Positions 44,537 to 53,177 of a DNA stretch of 64,000 bases are shown here, one piece after another. The notes under the pieces were generated by a model that saw only the letters and a list, made by a program, of their open reading frames with translations, had not been told where the DNA came from and searched no databases. The stretch comes from Chromohalobacter beijerinckii (lineage in GTDB: Bacteria; Pseudomonadota; Gammaproteobacteria; Pseudomonadales; Halomonadaceae): positions 124,001-188,000 of the forward strand of contig NZ_JAKGAK010000005.1 of assembly GCF_023061185.1 (NCBI RefSeq), in the 5' to 3' direction. The number at the start of each line of letters is the position of its first letter. Within the stretch, counting starts at the first letter, position 1. The position numbers and the translations under genes were made by a program.

Positions 44537-44661
44537 CGTTGGTTCCGTCCTGGACCGACAGCTGCTCGGCATTATGCCATCATCAAGACACCCGCGCAGT
44601 CCACGCGGCGAGCCATTGCCGCACAACGCGCACCGCTGAAAGCGACGTCAAGGAGCCCTGA

Positions 44662-44973
44662 ATGTACAAACTCGCGTTTTTCGTTCCCATGGACGACGCC
44701 GAAAGCGTCAAGGAAGCGGTTTTTGCTACCGGCGCCGGACGCATCGGTGACTACGAAGCCTGCTGCTTCCAGACGCCCGGACAGGGCCAGTTTCGCCCGC
44801 TCGATGGCGCCGACCCGCATATCGGCCAGGTCGGTGCGCTCAGCCATGTCGAGGAGTTGAAGGTCGAACTGGTCTGCGAGGACGACTATTTGGAAGCCGC
44901 CGTGGCGGCGCTCAAACTGGCCCACCCATACGAAGAACCGGCCTATGAAGCGTGGCGTCTGGCAGACGTCTAG
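44662..44973 (+). CDS. NIF3/YqfO C-terminal-like (CutA-fold) protein
   Basis: A 103-residue stand-alone version of the domain inserted in NIF3/YqfO proteins: YKLAFFVPMDDAESVKEAVF, GAGRIGDYEACCFQTPGQGQF, then HPYEEPAYEAWRL. The ferredoxin-like fold is similar to PII and CutA trimers; biochemical role unknown. AAGGAG lies 8 bases before the ATG. It is divergent from ftsB and apparently monocistronic. Confidence 0.88.
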   Translation: MYKLAFFVPMDDAESVKEAVFATGAGRIGDYEACCFQTPGQGQFRPLDGADPHIGQVGALSHVEELKVELVCEDDYLEAAVAALKLAHPYEEPAYEAWRLADV

Positions 44974-45003
44974 GCGCCGTCGATCACTTGAAGCGGAGGG
45001 ACG

Positions 45004-45561
45004 TCACGCGCTGCCGAAGTATCGTTCGCGGTCTTCGGCGGTGATGTCGCTCACGTGCAGCGGATAGTCACCGCCCCGGCGATCATCAAAATAGTGACGC
45101 AAGGTGCGCTCGATGGTGGGAAACGCCAACTCGTGCCAGGGAATCTCGGCCTCCTCGAACAGCGCCACCTCGAGACTCTCGGGACCAGACGCATAGTCGC
45201 CGCGCAGCACACCACGGAAGATCATGTAGACCTGGTCGATATGCGGCAGGTTGATGAGCGTGTAAAGGCCCTCGAGTTCGACGTCGGCGCAGGCTTCTTC
45301 GCGTGTCTCGCGCGCGGCTGCCTCAGATGTGGTCTCACCGTTTTCCATGAAGCCGGCAGGCAGCGTCCAGTAGCCTTTGCGAGGTGCGATCGCACGCCGG
45401 CACAGCAAGACGCGCTCGCCCGCTACCGGTAAGGTACCGGCCACGATGCGCGGATTCTGGTAATGGATGGTGCCGCAGGCATCGCAGAGAAAGCGTCCGC
45501 GATCGTCACCGCTGGGAATCGCGAAACGCACGGTTTGGCCACAATGGCTACAGAAATTCAT
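45004..45561 (-). CDS. NUDIX hydrolase with N-terminal zinc ribbon
   Basis: A 185-residue hydrolase. An N-terminal zinc ribbon (CSHCGQ and CDACGT, about residues 4-31) leads to a NUDIX domain with the box GFMENGETTSEAAARETREEA. It resembles the NADH-pyrophosphatase-like COG1051 group, but NudC proper has extra residues after the box that I do not see. ADP-ribose, NADH or another nucleotide diphosphate could be the substrate. It is divergent from a second NUDIX gene, with 48 bases between starts. Confidence 0.88.
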   Translation of the reverse strand: MNFCSHCGQTVRFAIPSGDDRGRFLCDACGTIHYQNPRIVAGTLPVAGERVLLCRRAIAPRKGYWTLPAGFMENGETTSEAAARETREEACADVELEGLYTLINLPHIDQVYMIFRGVLRGDYASGPESLEVALFEEAEIPWHELAFPTIERTLRHYFDDRRGGDYPLHVSDITAEDRERYFGSA

Positions 45562-45609
45562 GGTCGTCCTCGGGCGAGCGGTACGGCGCCCCATTAGGTG
45601 AAAAGCAAC

Positions 45610-46233
45610 ATGTTAGAGACACTGCGTGAACGCCTGCAAGCACACCATCCGCGCCATTTGAACGCCGATCTGCCGAGGGCCGCTGTGCTGCTCGCGATCG
45701 TCGAGCGCCGCGAGCCCACGCTCGTGCTGACGCGCCGTGCCGGCCACCTCGCGCAACACGGTGGACAAGTCGCGTTTCCCGGCGGTAAGGCCGAGCTCGA
45801 AGATGCCGACCTATGGGCCACGGCCTTGAGAGAAGCCCACGAGGAAATCGCCCTACCGCCTTCTCATGTCACGTGTCTCGGCCGGTTGAGCGATGTCATC
45901 TCGCGCCACGGCATCTGCGTGACGCCGTTCGTCGGCCTGATCCCTCCCGACCTTCCCCTGAGGCCGGACCATAATGAGCTGGATACCATTTTCGAGGTGC
46001 CGCTGACGTGGTTCCTCGAGGATCGCCGCAGCCACACGGACGTCATCCGTCACGGTGAGCACACGTATTATGTGCCCAGCTATGCCTACGCCGATCATGT
46101 AATATGGGGGCTGTCGGCGATGATGCTGGTCGAACTGCTGGCGGTGGGTTTCGCGCGCCCCATCAGTCTCGACCGTGCGCCCCTCGGTAGTCCGTTGCGT
46201 CATCTGCCCGCACCATCCCCGCCACGGTCTTGA
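45610..46233 (+). CDS. CoA pyrophosphatase-like NUDIX hydrolase (NudL/YeaB)
   Basis: A 207-residue NUDIX enzyme with the CoA-specific signature: LTRRAGHLAQHGGQVAFPGGKAE (UPF0035 motif) overlapping the NUDIX box that ends in ALREAHEEIAL. It probably cleaves CoA into 4'-phosphopantetheine and 3',5'-ADP. The ATG at 45610 is preferred to the GTG at 45598 because AGGTG is better spaced. The stop lies 23 bases before the next start, so it is likely co-transcribed with the oxygenase gene. Confidence 0.88.
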   Translation: MLETLRERLQAHHPRHLNADLPRAAVLLAIVERREPTLVLTRRAGHLAQHGGQVAFPGGKAELEDADLWATALREAHEEIALPPSHVTCLGRLSDVISRHGICVTPFVGLIPPDLPLRPDHNELDTIFEVPLTWFLEDRRSHTDVIRHGEHTYYVPSYAYADHVIWGLSAMMLVELLAVGFARPISLDRAPLGSPLRHLPAPSPPRS

Positions 46234-46256
46234 AAACTGCACCGGAGCCTATTCGC

Positions 46257-46919
46257 ATGTCGCGACATGACCCCGCCGACTACCTCGACAAGGCCGCGTT
46301 ACCCCGACTGCTGGATGCGTTGGTCGCGCAGGGCTGGTTCGTCGGCGAACGCTTCATCGATACCGCGCTATGCCACAGCTTGCAGGCGGAATTGCAGACG
46401 CTGAAGACACAATCGCAGCTCGACGAAGCCGGCATCGGCCGTGGCCAGGCGCACCGTATCAAACGCGATGTTCGTGGCGATGCCATTCATTGGCTGGATC
46501 GCGAAAGCCGAGCCCAGCGCCAATACCTGGCAGTAATGACATTCTTGAAGCAGGCCATCAATCGCGCACTCTACCTGGGGCTTTTCGAGTTCGAGGCGCA
46601 CTTTGCCTTGTACCCGCCCGGCGCCTTTTACAAGAAGCATCTCGACAGCTTTCGCGGCCGCAGCAACCGTATCGTCTCGACCGTGCTGTACCTCAATTCC
46701 GCGTGGACGACCTCGCACGGCGGCGAGATGGCGTTGTTCGACCCCGATGACCCCGACCGTGAAATTGCGCGCATACGCCCCGAACTCGGGACCTTCGTGT
46801 GTTTTCTCGCCGACCGCCTCCCCCACGAGGTGCTGCCGACCCAGGCTCCACGCACCAGCATCGCCGGCTGGTTCCGCCGCAACGCCTCGCTGGGCGGCAC
46901 CGTCGATCCGGCCCGCTGA
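46257..46919 (+). CDS. 2-oxoglutarate/Fe(II)-dependent oxygenase, SM-20/prolyl hydroxylase-like
   Basis: A 220-residue double-stranded beta-helix oxygenase. The iron triad is H128 and D130 in YKKHLDSF plus H190 in DRLPHEVLP; R199 in PRTSIAGWFR should bind 2-oxoglutarate. The order resembles bacterial EGLN/SM-20-like proteins, some of which hydroxylate a proline of elongation factor Tu. That substrate is a family-based possibility only. The ATG at 46257 has GGAG nine bases upstream; the TTG further up is rejected. Confidence 0.85.
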   Translation: MSRHDPADYLDKAALPRLLDALVAQGWFVGERFIDTALCHSLQAELQTLKTQSQLDEAGIGRGQAHRIKRDVRGDAIHWLDRESRAQRQYLAVMTFLKQAINRALYLGLFEFEAHFALYPPGAFYKKHLDSFRGRSNRIVSTVLYLNSAWTTSHGGEMALFDPDDPDREIARIRPELGTFVCFLADRLPHEVLPTQAPRTSIAGWFRRNASLGGTVDPAR

Positions 46920-46929
46920 AGACGCCGCA

Positions 46930-48708
46930 TCACCACGCTTCGTCGAGCACGCCAGGATTGGCCTCGATCACGGCCAACTGCGCCCGCCCGATGGGCAGCC
47001 ACTGACGCAGTACGAAGTCCGCGCTGGCCAACTTGGCTCGATAGAAGGCATCGTCATTACCGGTTATCAACGCCGCCTGCGCGATCAGCGCCGCACGCCC
47101 CATCTGCCAGGCGCATAGCACATGCCCGGTCAACGCCAGCAGCGGCGTCGCCAGCGCCTGGAGCGCGTCGGGGCCGCGCTCGGCATCGTCGCCCCGTGCC
47201 AGCACGATGACCATCGCCCGACGTAGGTCCACCACACCCTGATGCAGCGACACCCCCAAGTCAGCGAGTTTAGCATCAGCTGTGAGCGCATCGGCGCAAG
47301 CGGCGACCTCGTCAAGCACGTCACCCAAGGCGGCACCGCCGTCGCGGTGAATCTTCCGACCGGCAAGGTCGAGCGCTTGAATGCCGTTGGTGCCTTCGTA
47401 GATCGGCGCGATGCGTGCATCGCGTAGATGCTGCGCGGCGCCAGTCTCTTCGATGAACCCCGCGCCACCGTGTACCTGAATGCCCAGCGAGGCAATATCC
47501 ACTGCCTGGTCGGTGGAAAAGGCTTTGACCACCGGCGTGTAGAGATCGACTCGCTGTTGGGCGCGTTGCCGTTCGTCCACCGTGGGCGCATGGCGGGCAC
47601 GATCCATCTCGCTGGCCGAGAGCAAAGCCAGGGCTCTCAGGCCCTCCAGGCGCGCGCGCATCGACAGCAGCATGCGGCGCACGTCGTAATGTTCGCTGAG
47701 CACGGCGGATCGGCCACCGCGCGATTCGGGCGTGCGACCTTGCACTCGCTCCGCGGCATACGCACGTGCTTGCTGATAGGCCCGCTCGGCCACGCCAATG
47801 CCTTGAATGCCGACCTTGTGGCGCGCCGCGTTCATCATCGTGAACATATGCTGAAGCCCACGGCCGGGTTCGCCGACCAGATAACCGATGGCACCCTCGT
47901 GCTCGCCGAAGCTGAGGACGCAGGTCGGCGAGCCGTGAATACCCAGCTTGTGCTCCAACGACACGCAACTCACGTCATTGCGCGCGCCCAGGCGGCCCTG
48001 TTCATCGACCAGGAACTTGGGCACCAGAAACAGCGATATACCGCGATTGCCCTCGGCGGCATCCGGCAGGCGGGCGAGAACCAGGTGGATGATGTTGTCG
48101 GCGCAGTCATGCTCGCCCCAGGTAATGAAGATCTTCTGACCGTTCAGCCGATAGTGTGCATCCTCCGGCACTGCCCGCGTGCGTACCATCGACAAGTCCG
48201 AGCCGGCCTGCGGCTCGGTGAGGTTCATGGTGCCCGTCCACTCGCCACTGATCAGCTTCTCCAGGTAGCGCGACTTGAGTTCCTCGCTACCATGCTGAGC
48301 CAGTGCTTCGACGGCCCCCGCCGTCAACAGCGGGCACAGTGCCAGCGCCATGTTGGCGGAATGCCACATTTCTTGCACCGCGCTGGCGACGACCTCCGGC
48401 AGGCCTTGCCCGCCATGAGCGGGATCGCTACCGATGCCGTTCCACCCGCCCTCGGCGAAGGCGCGATAAGCCTCGGCGAAGCCCATCGGCGTATGTACTT
48501 CGCCATTCTCAAGACGGCACCCTTGTTCATCGCCACGGCGATTGAGCGGCGCCCATACCTCGCCCGCCAGGCGCGCAGCCTCCTCGATGATGGCAGTGAC
48601 CAGTTCCCCGGAAAGCTCTTGATACTCAGGCAGGCGGAGCGAGCGGTGCTCGAGCAATTCTTCGAGCACGAAACGAAGATCACGTAACGGCGCAGCATAG
48701 GAAGACAT
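46930..48708 (-). CDS. Acyl-CoA dehydrogenase, DmdC-like long form
   Basis: A 592-residue flavoprotein. An N-terminal DUF-type lid (residues 1-45) precedes the acyl-CoA dehydrogenase domains (TGTMNLTEPQAGSDLSMVRT; YRLNGQKIFITWGEHD; GIQGIGVAERAYQQARAYA). APIYEGTNGIQALDL provides the catalytic Glu position of this subgroup, and a C-terminal helical extension of about 130 residues is typical of long-form (DmdC/FadE-like) enzymes. It oxidises acyl-CoA, transferring electrons to ETF. The DmdC name refers to methylmercaptopropionyl-CoA dehydrogenase, but no other DMSP demethylation gene is nearby, so the substrate is open. It converges on the oxygenase gene with 10 bases between. Confidence 0.87.
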   Translation of the reverse strand: MSSYAAPLRDLRFVLEELLEHRSLRLPEYQELSGELVTAIIEEAARLAGEVWAPLNRRGDEQGCRLENGEVHTPMGFAEAYRAFAEGGWNGIGSDPAHGGQGLPEVVASAVQEMWHSANMALALCPLLTAGAVEALAQHGSEELKSRYLEKLISGEWTGTMNLTEPQAGSDLSMVRTRAVPEDAHYRLNGQKIFITWGEHDCADNIIHLVLARLPDAAEGNRGISLFLVPKFLVDEQGRLGARNDVSCVSLEHKLGIHGSPTCVLSFGEHEGAIGYLVGEPGRGLQHMFTMMNAARHKVGIQGIGVAERAYQQARAYAAERVQGRTPESRGGRSAVLSEHYDVRRMLLSMRARLEGLRALALLSASEMDRARHAPTVDERQRAQQRVDLYTPVVKAFSTDQAVDIASLGIQVHGGAGFIEETGAAQHLRDARIAPIYEGTNGIQALDLAGRKIHRDGGAALGDVLDEVAACADALTADAKLADLGVSLHQGVVDLRRAMVIVLARGDDAERGPDALQALATPLLALTGHVLCAWQMGRAALIAQAALITGNDDAFYRAKLASADFVLRQWLPIGRAQLAVIEANPGVLDEAW

Positions 48709-48944
48709 GACTCACCTTCATCATTCAGACGTCTATCATTCAAACGTATGTGTTAATTGGACTGCATGGCGTGATCATAGAGGCGCCGGGCGCGACGGGC
48801 CATTAGCCGAACGGTGCAGGAGCCGCAAGACCATGCCCGTTCAGGCCATCCATTAGCAGCCAGGCGTTGGGGTCCGCTTGCAATTTTTCCTTGCATGACC
48901 AACGCTTAAAGGCATTGATTGTAAATACTGAGACCGATATCGGC
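48709..48944. promoter_or_regulatory. Divergent upstream region of the acyl-CoA dehydrogenase and otsB genes
   Basis: About 236 bases of intergenic DNA. The otsB-proximal part (48880-48940) is AT-richer (AATTTTTCCTTGCATG, GTAAATACTG) and is the likely promoter area. No -35/-10 pair is convincing, which would be compatible with RpoS dependence. No ORF or terminator is visible. Confidence 0.35.
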
Positions 48945-49697
48945 ATGCAGACGCCACTACCGTCGGCCCTTGCTTTTTCCAATATCGCACTGTTTCTCGA
49001 TTTCGATGGCACATTGGTGCCCATTGCATCGCATCCGGATGCCGTTACGCTGCCACACCGCCAGCGCAGTTTGCTGAGCAAACTGCAGACCCAGCTCAAG
49101 GGCGCCCTAGCCGTCATCAGTGGCCGTCGCCTGGCCGACTTGGAGCGCCTGACGGCGCCCCTGCCGCTAACTCTCGTAGGATGCCATGGCGCACAGAGGC
49201 GCGATAGCGATGGCACCCGACACGCCGAGCGGCTCGAACCCGAGGCCGTGGCGTATCTGGGTGCTTTCCTGGCCGAATTCACACAACAACATCCCGGCAC
49301 CGTATTCGAGGACAAAACATACGCCTTCACTCTCCACTACCGTCAGGCGCCGCAGCACGAACGGGCCTGCCGAGATACGATGACACGCCTTTGGCATGCC
49401 TACCGCGACACCTACCAACTCACCGAGGGCAAGTGCCTGCTGGAACTTCGTCATCATACTTGTCATAAGGGACGCGCCGTGCAGCGACTGCTCGACGCGC
49501 CACCCTTTCGGCGGCGCATCCCGCTGTTCATTGGCGACGACCGCACGGACGAGGACGCCTTTCCCGTCGTCAATGCTCGCGGCGGCTTCTCCGTGCGCGT
49601 CGGTGAAGCCGCGCAGAGTCAAGCCACGTATCGCCTGGATAGCATTGAGGAGGTTTTATCATGGTTGGAACATCAGACAAGGAGCATGCCACCCTAA
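48945..49697 (+). CDS. otsB: Trehalose-6-phosphate phosphatase
   Basis: A 250-residue HAD-superfamily enzyme releasing trehalose from trehalose 6-phosphate. Motif I is LFLDFDGTLVP, motif II VISGRRLADLE and motif III/IV FIGDDRTDEDAFPVVN, with LELRHHTCHKGRAV between. The ATG at 48945 begins the conserved part; the upstream TTG frame is ignored. The last 37 bases overlap the GH15 gene, whose ribosome site lies inside otsB. It is the first gene of the otsB-GH15-otsA operon. Confidence 0.93.
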   Translation: MQTPLPSALAFSNIALFLDFDGTLVPIASHPDAVTLPHRQRSLLSKLQTQLKGALAVISGRRLADLERLTAPLPLTLVGCHGAQRRDSDGTRHAERLEPEAVAYLGAFLAEFTQQHPGTVFEDKTYAFTLHYRQAPQHERACRDTMTRLWHAYRDTYQLTEGKCLLELRHHTCHKGRAVQRLLDAPPFRRRIPLFIGDDRTDEDAFPVVNARGGFSVRVGEAAQSQATYRLDSIEEVLSWLEHQTRSMPP

Positions 49698-51478
49698 CGC
49701 AAGATCCGACACTCGAGTTGGGTGTGGTGGGCAACTGCCAAGTCAGCGGCTTGATCGATGATCAATCGCGTATCGTCTGGTTCTGTTTTCCACGCCTGGA
49801 TAGCGCACCGATGTTTTCGCGCCTGGTGGATACGCAGGATCGCGGTTATTTCGCCATCGATGTCGAAAACCGTGTCGCCAGCCATCAATACTATGTCCGT
49901 AACACCGCCATTCTGTGCACGGAGATCGAGGATGCCGAGGGCGGAAAGGTCCGCATCACCGACTTCTGTCCTCGCTTCTTGCAGTTCGGGCGAGAATTTC
50001 ATCCCACCGGGCTGTGTCGGCGCGTAGAGCGCATCGCCGGCACTCCGGTCATCCGCACACGTCTGCGTCCGGTGCAGGGCTACGACGGTACGTCGCCCGA
50101 TACGACTCACGGTAGCCACCACATCCGCTATCTGTGCCAAGACGGGGTGGTGCGCCTAACTACCGATGCCTCGATCACCCACTTACTGCAGGAATCTGCC
50201 CACGCCCTGGATCGCCCGTTGCATTTCATCATCGGGCCCGACGAGAGCCTGACCACCACCCCCGCGCGGCTCTACAACCACTATTGGGAAGAGACGCGCC
50301 GCTATTGGCACGACTGGGTCAGCCGGCTGGCCGTGCCCTTCGAATGGCAGGACGCCGTGATTCGCGCCGCCATCACGCTGAAACTCAGCACCTTCGACGA
50401 TACTGGGGCCGTGGTCGCGGCCATGACCACCTCGATTCCCGAAGCGGCGAACACCCAGCGCAATTGGGATTACCGCTATTGCTGGCTGCGCGATTCATAT
50501 TTCGTGGTGCATGCACTCAACCGGCTCGGCGCGACCGGGACGATGGAAAACTTCCTGCACTACATCATCGACCTCGTCGTCGGCACCCATCGTCATCAGT
50601 TACAGCCGCTTTATGGCATCGGCGGCGAGACGGTCCTGGACGAGCACAGCCTCGAGACGCTCGCCGGGTATCACGGCATGGGGCCGGTGCGTGTGGGCAA
50701 CGCGGCCTATCTGCAGAATCAGCATGATGTCTACGGCGCCGTCGTCCTGGCTGCCAACCAAGTTTTCTTCGATCAGCGCCTCGAGGAGGTCGGCAACGAG
50801 ACCCTGTTCCGTCGCCTCGAGCCCTTGGGCCACTTGGCCGCTGAATGTTACGACCAACCCGATGCCAGTATCTGGGAATATCGCGGCCGCGCGCGCGTAC
50901 ATACCTACTCGGCCATCATGTGCTGGGCGGCCTGCGATCGGCTAGCCAAGATCGCCGCGCAACTCGATCTGGACAGCGCCGCACGGCACTGGCGCGACAC
51001 CGCAGACACCATGCACCGCACCATCTGCACCGAGTCCTGGAACGAGACGCAAGACTTCTTCGCCGAGAGCTTCGGCGGCGAAGGCCTGGATGCCAGCCTG
51101 TTGCTCATCAACGAGCTGGGCTTTTTGCCCGCCGACGACCCGCGCTTCGTCGCCACCGTCAAGGCCATTGGCGGACACCTGCGGCGTGGCGATCACCTCT
51201 TTCGCTACGTCGCTGACGACGATTTCGGGGCGCCCGAAAATGCCTTCAACATCTGCACGTTCTGGTATATCGACGCGCTCTGGGCGATCGGCGATCACAC
51301 CGAAGCCAGGCGCCTGTTCGAGGGGCTTCTGGCATGTCGCAACAAGGTGGGGCTACTCTCCGAGGACCTCGACCCCGACAGTCACCAGCTATGGGGCAAC
51401 TTCCCGCAAACCTACAGCATGGTGGGGCTGATCAACTCGGCGCTGCACCTCAGCAAGAGCTGGGAGGAAGCGCTATGA
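49661..51478 (+). CDS. Glycoside hydrolase family 15 (glucoamylase/trehalase-like)
   Basis: A 605-residue GH15 protein. The N-terminal super-sandwich domain begins at LGVVGNCQVSGLIDDQSRIVWFCFPRLDS. The (alpha/alpha)6 barrel contains RNWDYRYCWLRDSYF, SIWEYRGRARVHTYSAIMCWAACDR and FNICTFWYIDALW, with acidic residues in the last two regions as candidate catalytic groups. No signal peptide, so cytoplasmic. GAGGAGG lies 8 bases before the ATG. Its stop overlaps the otsA start (ATGA). Actinobacterial and archaeal relatives include trehalases, so it could hydrolyse trehalose inside the cell and balance OtsA/OtsB. Alternatively it acts on another alpha-glucoside. Confidence 0.88.
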   Translation: MVGTSDKEHATLTQDPTLELGVVGNCQVSGLIDDQSRIVWFCFPRLDSAPMFSRLVDTQDRGYFAIDVENRVASHQYYVRNTAILCTEIEDAEGGKVRITDFCPRFLQFGREFHPTGLCRRVERIAGTPVIRTRLRPVQGYDGTSPDTTHGSHHIRYLCQDGVVRLTTDASITHLLQESAHALDRPLHFIIGPDESLTTTPARLYNHYWEETRRYWHDWVSRLAVPFEWQDAVIRAAITLKLSTFDDTGAVVAAMTTSIPEAANTQRNWDYRYCWLRDSYFVVHALNRLGATGTMENFLHYIIDLVVGTHRHQLQPLYGIGGETVLDEHSLETLAGYHGMGPVRVGNAAYLQNQHDVYGAVVLAANQVFFDQRLEEVGNETLFRRLEPLGHLAAECYDQPDASIWEYRGRARVHTYSAIMCWAACDRLAKIAAQLDLDSAARHWRDTADTMHRTICTESWNETQDFFAESFGGEGLDASLLLINELGFLPADDPRFVATVKAIGGHLRRGDHLFRYVADDDFGAPENAFNICTFWYIDALWAIGDHTEARRLFEGLLACRNKVGLLSEDLDPDSHQLWGNFPQTYSMVGLINSALHLSKSWEEAL

Positions 51479-52851
51479 AAGACCTTGTCGTGGTCTCCAA
51501 CCGGGTGTCGATCCCCGAGGCCGGACGCTCCCAGGCAGGGGGCTTGGCGATGGCGCTCAATAGCGCCCTCGCCCGCCATGGGGGCATGTGGTTCGGCTGG
51601 AATGGAGAGATTAGCCATGACACCTCGCTACAACCGACGCAGACATGCCGCAATGGTATTACCTACGCCACCTTGCCGCTGAATGCGGAGCAGCACGATG
51701 ACTATTACTTGGGTTTTTCCAACGAAGTACTGTGGCCAATCTTCCACTTCAATCTGGGCGCCATGAAGTTCCAACGCCGCCAGGCCGAGGTCTACTACGC
51801 GACCAACCTGCATTTCGCCGAAAAACTCAGCACGCTGCTCACCGGCGATGAGCTCATCTGGGTACACGACTACCACCTTATTCCTCTCGGTGAAGCCTTG
51901 CGTCGCCAGGGGAGTCATGCCCTGATGGGGTTTTTTCTGCACATTCCCTTTCCCAGCGCCGAGCTATTGCGCTGTATACCCGGACATCGCGACTTGTTGG
52001 CAAGCTTCTTCGCTTATGACTTGCTGGGATTCCAGACGCCCCAAGACCTCGAAACCTTCTGCCATGCCGCAATCCGCATCCTCGGGGCCAAGCGCAGCGA
52101 TAATGTGCTGCGCTACGGCGACCGACGCCTGAAACTTGGCATCTACCCCGTGGGCATCGATGTCGACACACTGCAACGCGAGGCACAGCATAGCGAAACC
52201 AAACAAACCGTCCGTCAGCTACGTGCCTCGTTGGGAGGCTGTGCGCTGATCGCCGGCGCCGACCGGCTCGACTATTCCAAGGGACTTGGCGAACGCATGC
52301 TCGCTTTCGAGCATCTGCTCGACGACTATCCCCACTACCGGCGCCACGTACTCTATACGCAAATCGCGAGCCCCTCACGAAGCGCCATCACCGAATACGA
52401 CGACCTGCGCCAGCAGCTCGAATCCCAGGCCGGCCACATCAATGGCTTGCATTCCGATCTCGATTGGGTGCCAGTGCATTACATCAACAAGACGTATCCG
52501 CGCACCGCCCTCATGGGACTCTTTCGCGCCGCCCAGGTGGGCCTTGTCACACCGCTGCGCGATGGCATGAACCTAGTATGCAAGGAATTCGTCGCGGCCC
52601 AGGACAGCCGCAACCCCGGCGCGCTGGTGCTCAGTGAACTCGCCGGCGCCGCGCATGAGCTCGAGGGCGCCTTGCTGGTCAACCCCTACGACCCGCATGC
52701 CATCGCAGAAGCGCTCGATCAAGCACTGCAGATGCCATACGAAGAGCGTTGCCAACGCCATGCCAGCATGCTGGCTAGCGTCCGCTGCAATGACCTGACG
52801 CGCTGGTGGCAGCGTTTCTTGGACGATCTCGGGTATGCCGTATCGGGTTGA
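51475..52851 (+). CDS. otsA: Trehalose-6-phosphate synthase
   Basis: A 458-residue GT20 glycosyltransferase joining UDP-glucose and glucose 6-phosphate. [21 protein letters not shown] binds the donor; [50 protein letters not shown] and [16 protein letters not shown] are the family motifs. The ATG at 51475 overlaps the GH15 stop by 4 bases. It is the last gene of the osmolyte operon; trehalose is a thermo- and osmoprotectant in halomonads. No clear terminator is seen after it. Confidence 0.95.
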   Translation: MKDLVVVSNRVSIPEAGRSQAGGLAMALNSALARHGGMWFGWNGEISHDTSLQPTQTCRNGITYATLPLNAEQHDDYYLGFSNEVLWPIFHFNLGAMKFQRRQAEVYYATNLHFAEKLSTLLTGDELIWVHDYHLIPLGEALRRQGSHALMGFFLHIPFPSAELLRCIPGHRDLLASFFAYDLLGFQTPQDLETFCHAAIRILGAKRSDNVLRYGDRRLKLGIYPVGIDVDTLQREAQHSETKQTVRQLRASLGGCALIAGADRLDYSKGLGERMLAFEHLLDDYPHYRRHVLYTQIASPSRSAITEYDDLRQQLESQAGHINGLHSDLDWVPVHYINKTYPRTALMGLFRAAQVGLVTPLRDGMNLVCKEFVAAQDSRNPGALVLSELAGAAHELEGALLVNPYDPHAIAEALDQALQMPYEERCQRHASMLASVRCNDLTRWWQRFLDDLGYAVSG

Positions 52852-52906
52852 AATCCGCCGCTTAGATTTCGCCTAACGGTTGAAAGGCGATGCATAACCA
52901 CGTATT

Positions 52907-52922
52907 TTGATTGAACAATCAA
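52907..52922. promoter_or_regulatory. BetI-like operator upstream of betT
   Basis: TTGATTG-AA-CAATCAA is an inverted repeat with 7-bp arms. The core ATTGAAC resembles the choline-responsive BetI operator (ATTGAACGTTCAAT type, from memory). It overlaps the -35 box of the predicted betT promoter. No betI gene lies in the window. Confidence 0.45.
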
Positions 52923-52938
52923 TTAATAAAAATATGAT
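52911..52938 (+). promoter_or_regulatory. Predicted sigma-70 promoter of betT
   Basis: TTGAAC (52911-52916) and TATGAT (52933-52938) are 16 bases apart in the AT-rich centre of the 326-base gap between otsA and betT. They lie about 240 bases before the start codon. The rest of the gap (52940-53170) holds no gene and would form a long leader. Confidence 0.5.
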
Positions 52939-53177
52939 TTCATTCCATCGGTAGCTACGTGACGCATGCCTCCAACGGAGCGTGACACGCAACCAAGACA
53001 GTCACGTCTCCCGCGAACATCTCGGCAGCGGCCAGAGATCCGCTGCCAAGGAGCTCGCATGGGTAGGTCGTGTTCACGACGGCGGCGCGCGGCCAGACCA
53101 CATCTTGACTCGGCCCTAGTAAAAGAACGCGCCTCTCGTCTCGCTACCGTCGTGCTTACACAACTAGAGGATTGCTC

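Noticed and set aside
47428-48687. 419-codon plus-strand frame opposite the acyl-CoA dehydrogenase
   Set aside because: Antisense shadow; the minus-strand product has full acyl-CoA dehydrogenase motifs.
46930-48708. Assignment as a DMSP-pathway DmdC
   Set aside because: Sequence fits the long-form acyl-CoA dehydrogenase group that includes DmdC, but no dmdA, dmdB or dmdD-like neighbour is present, so the specific function is not supported.
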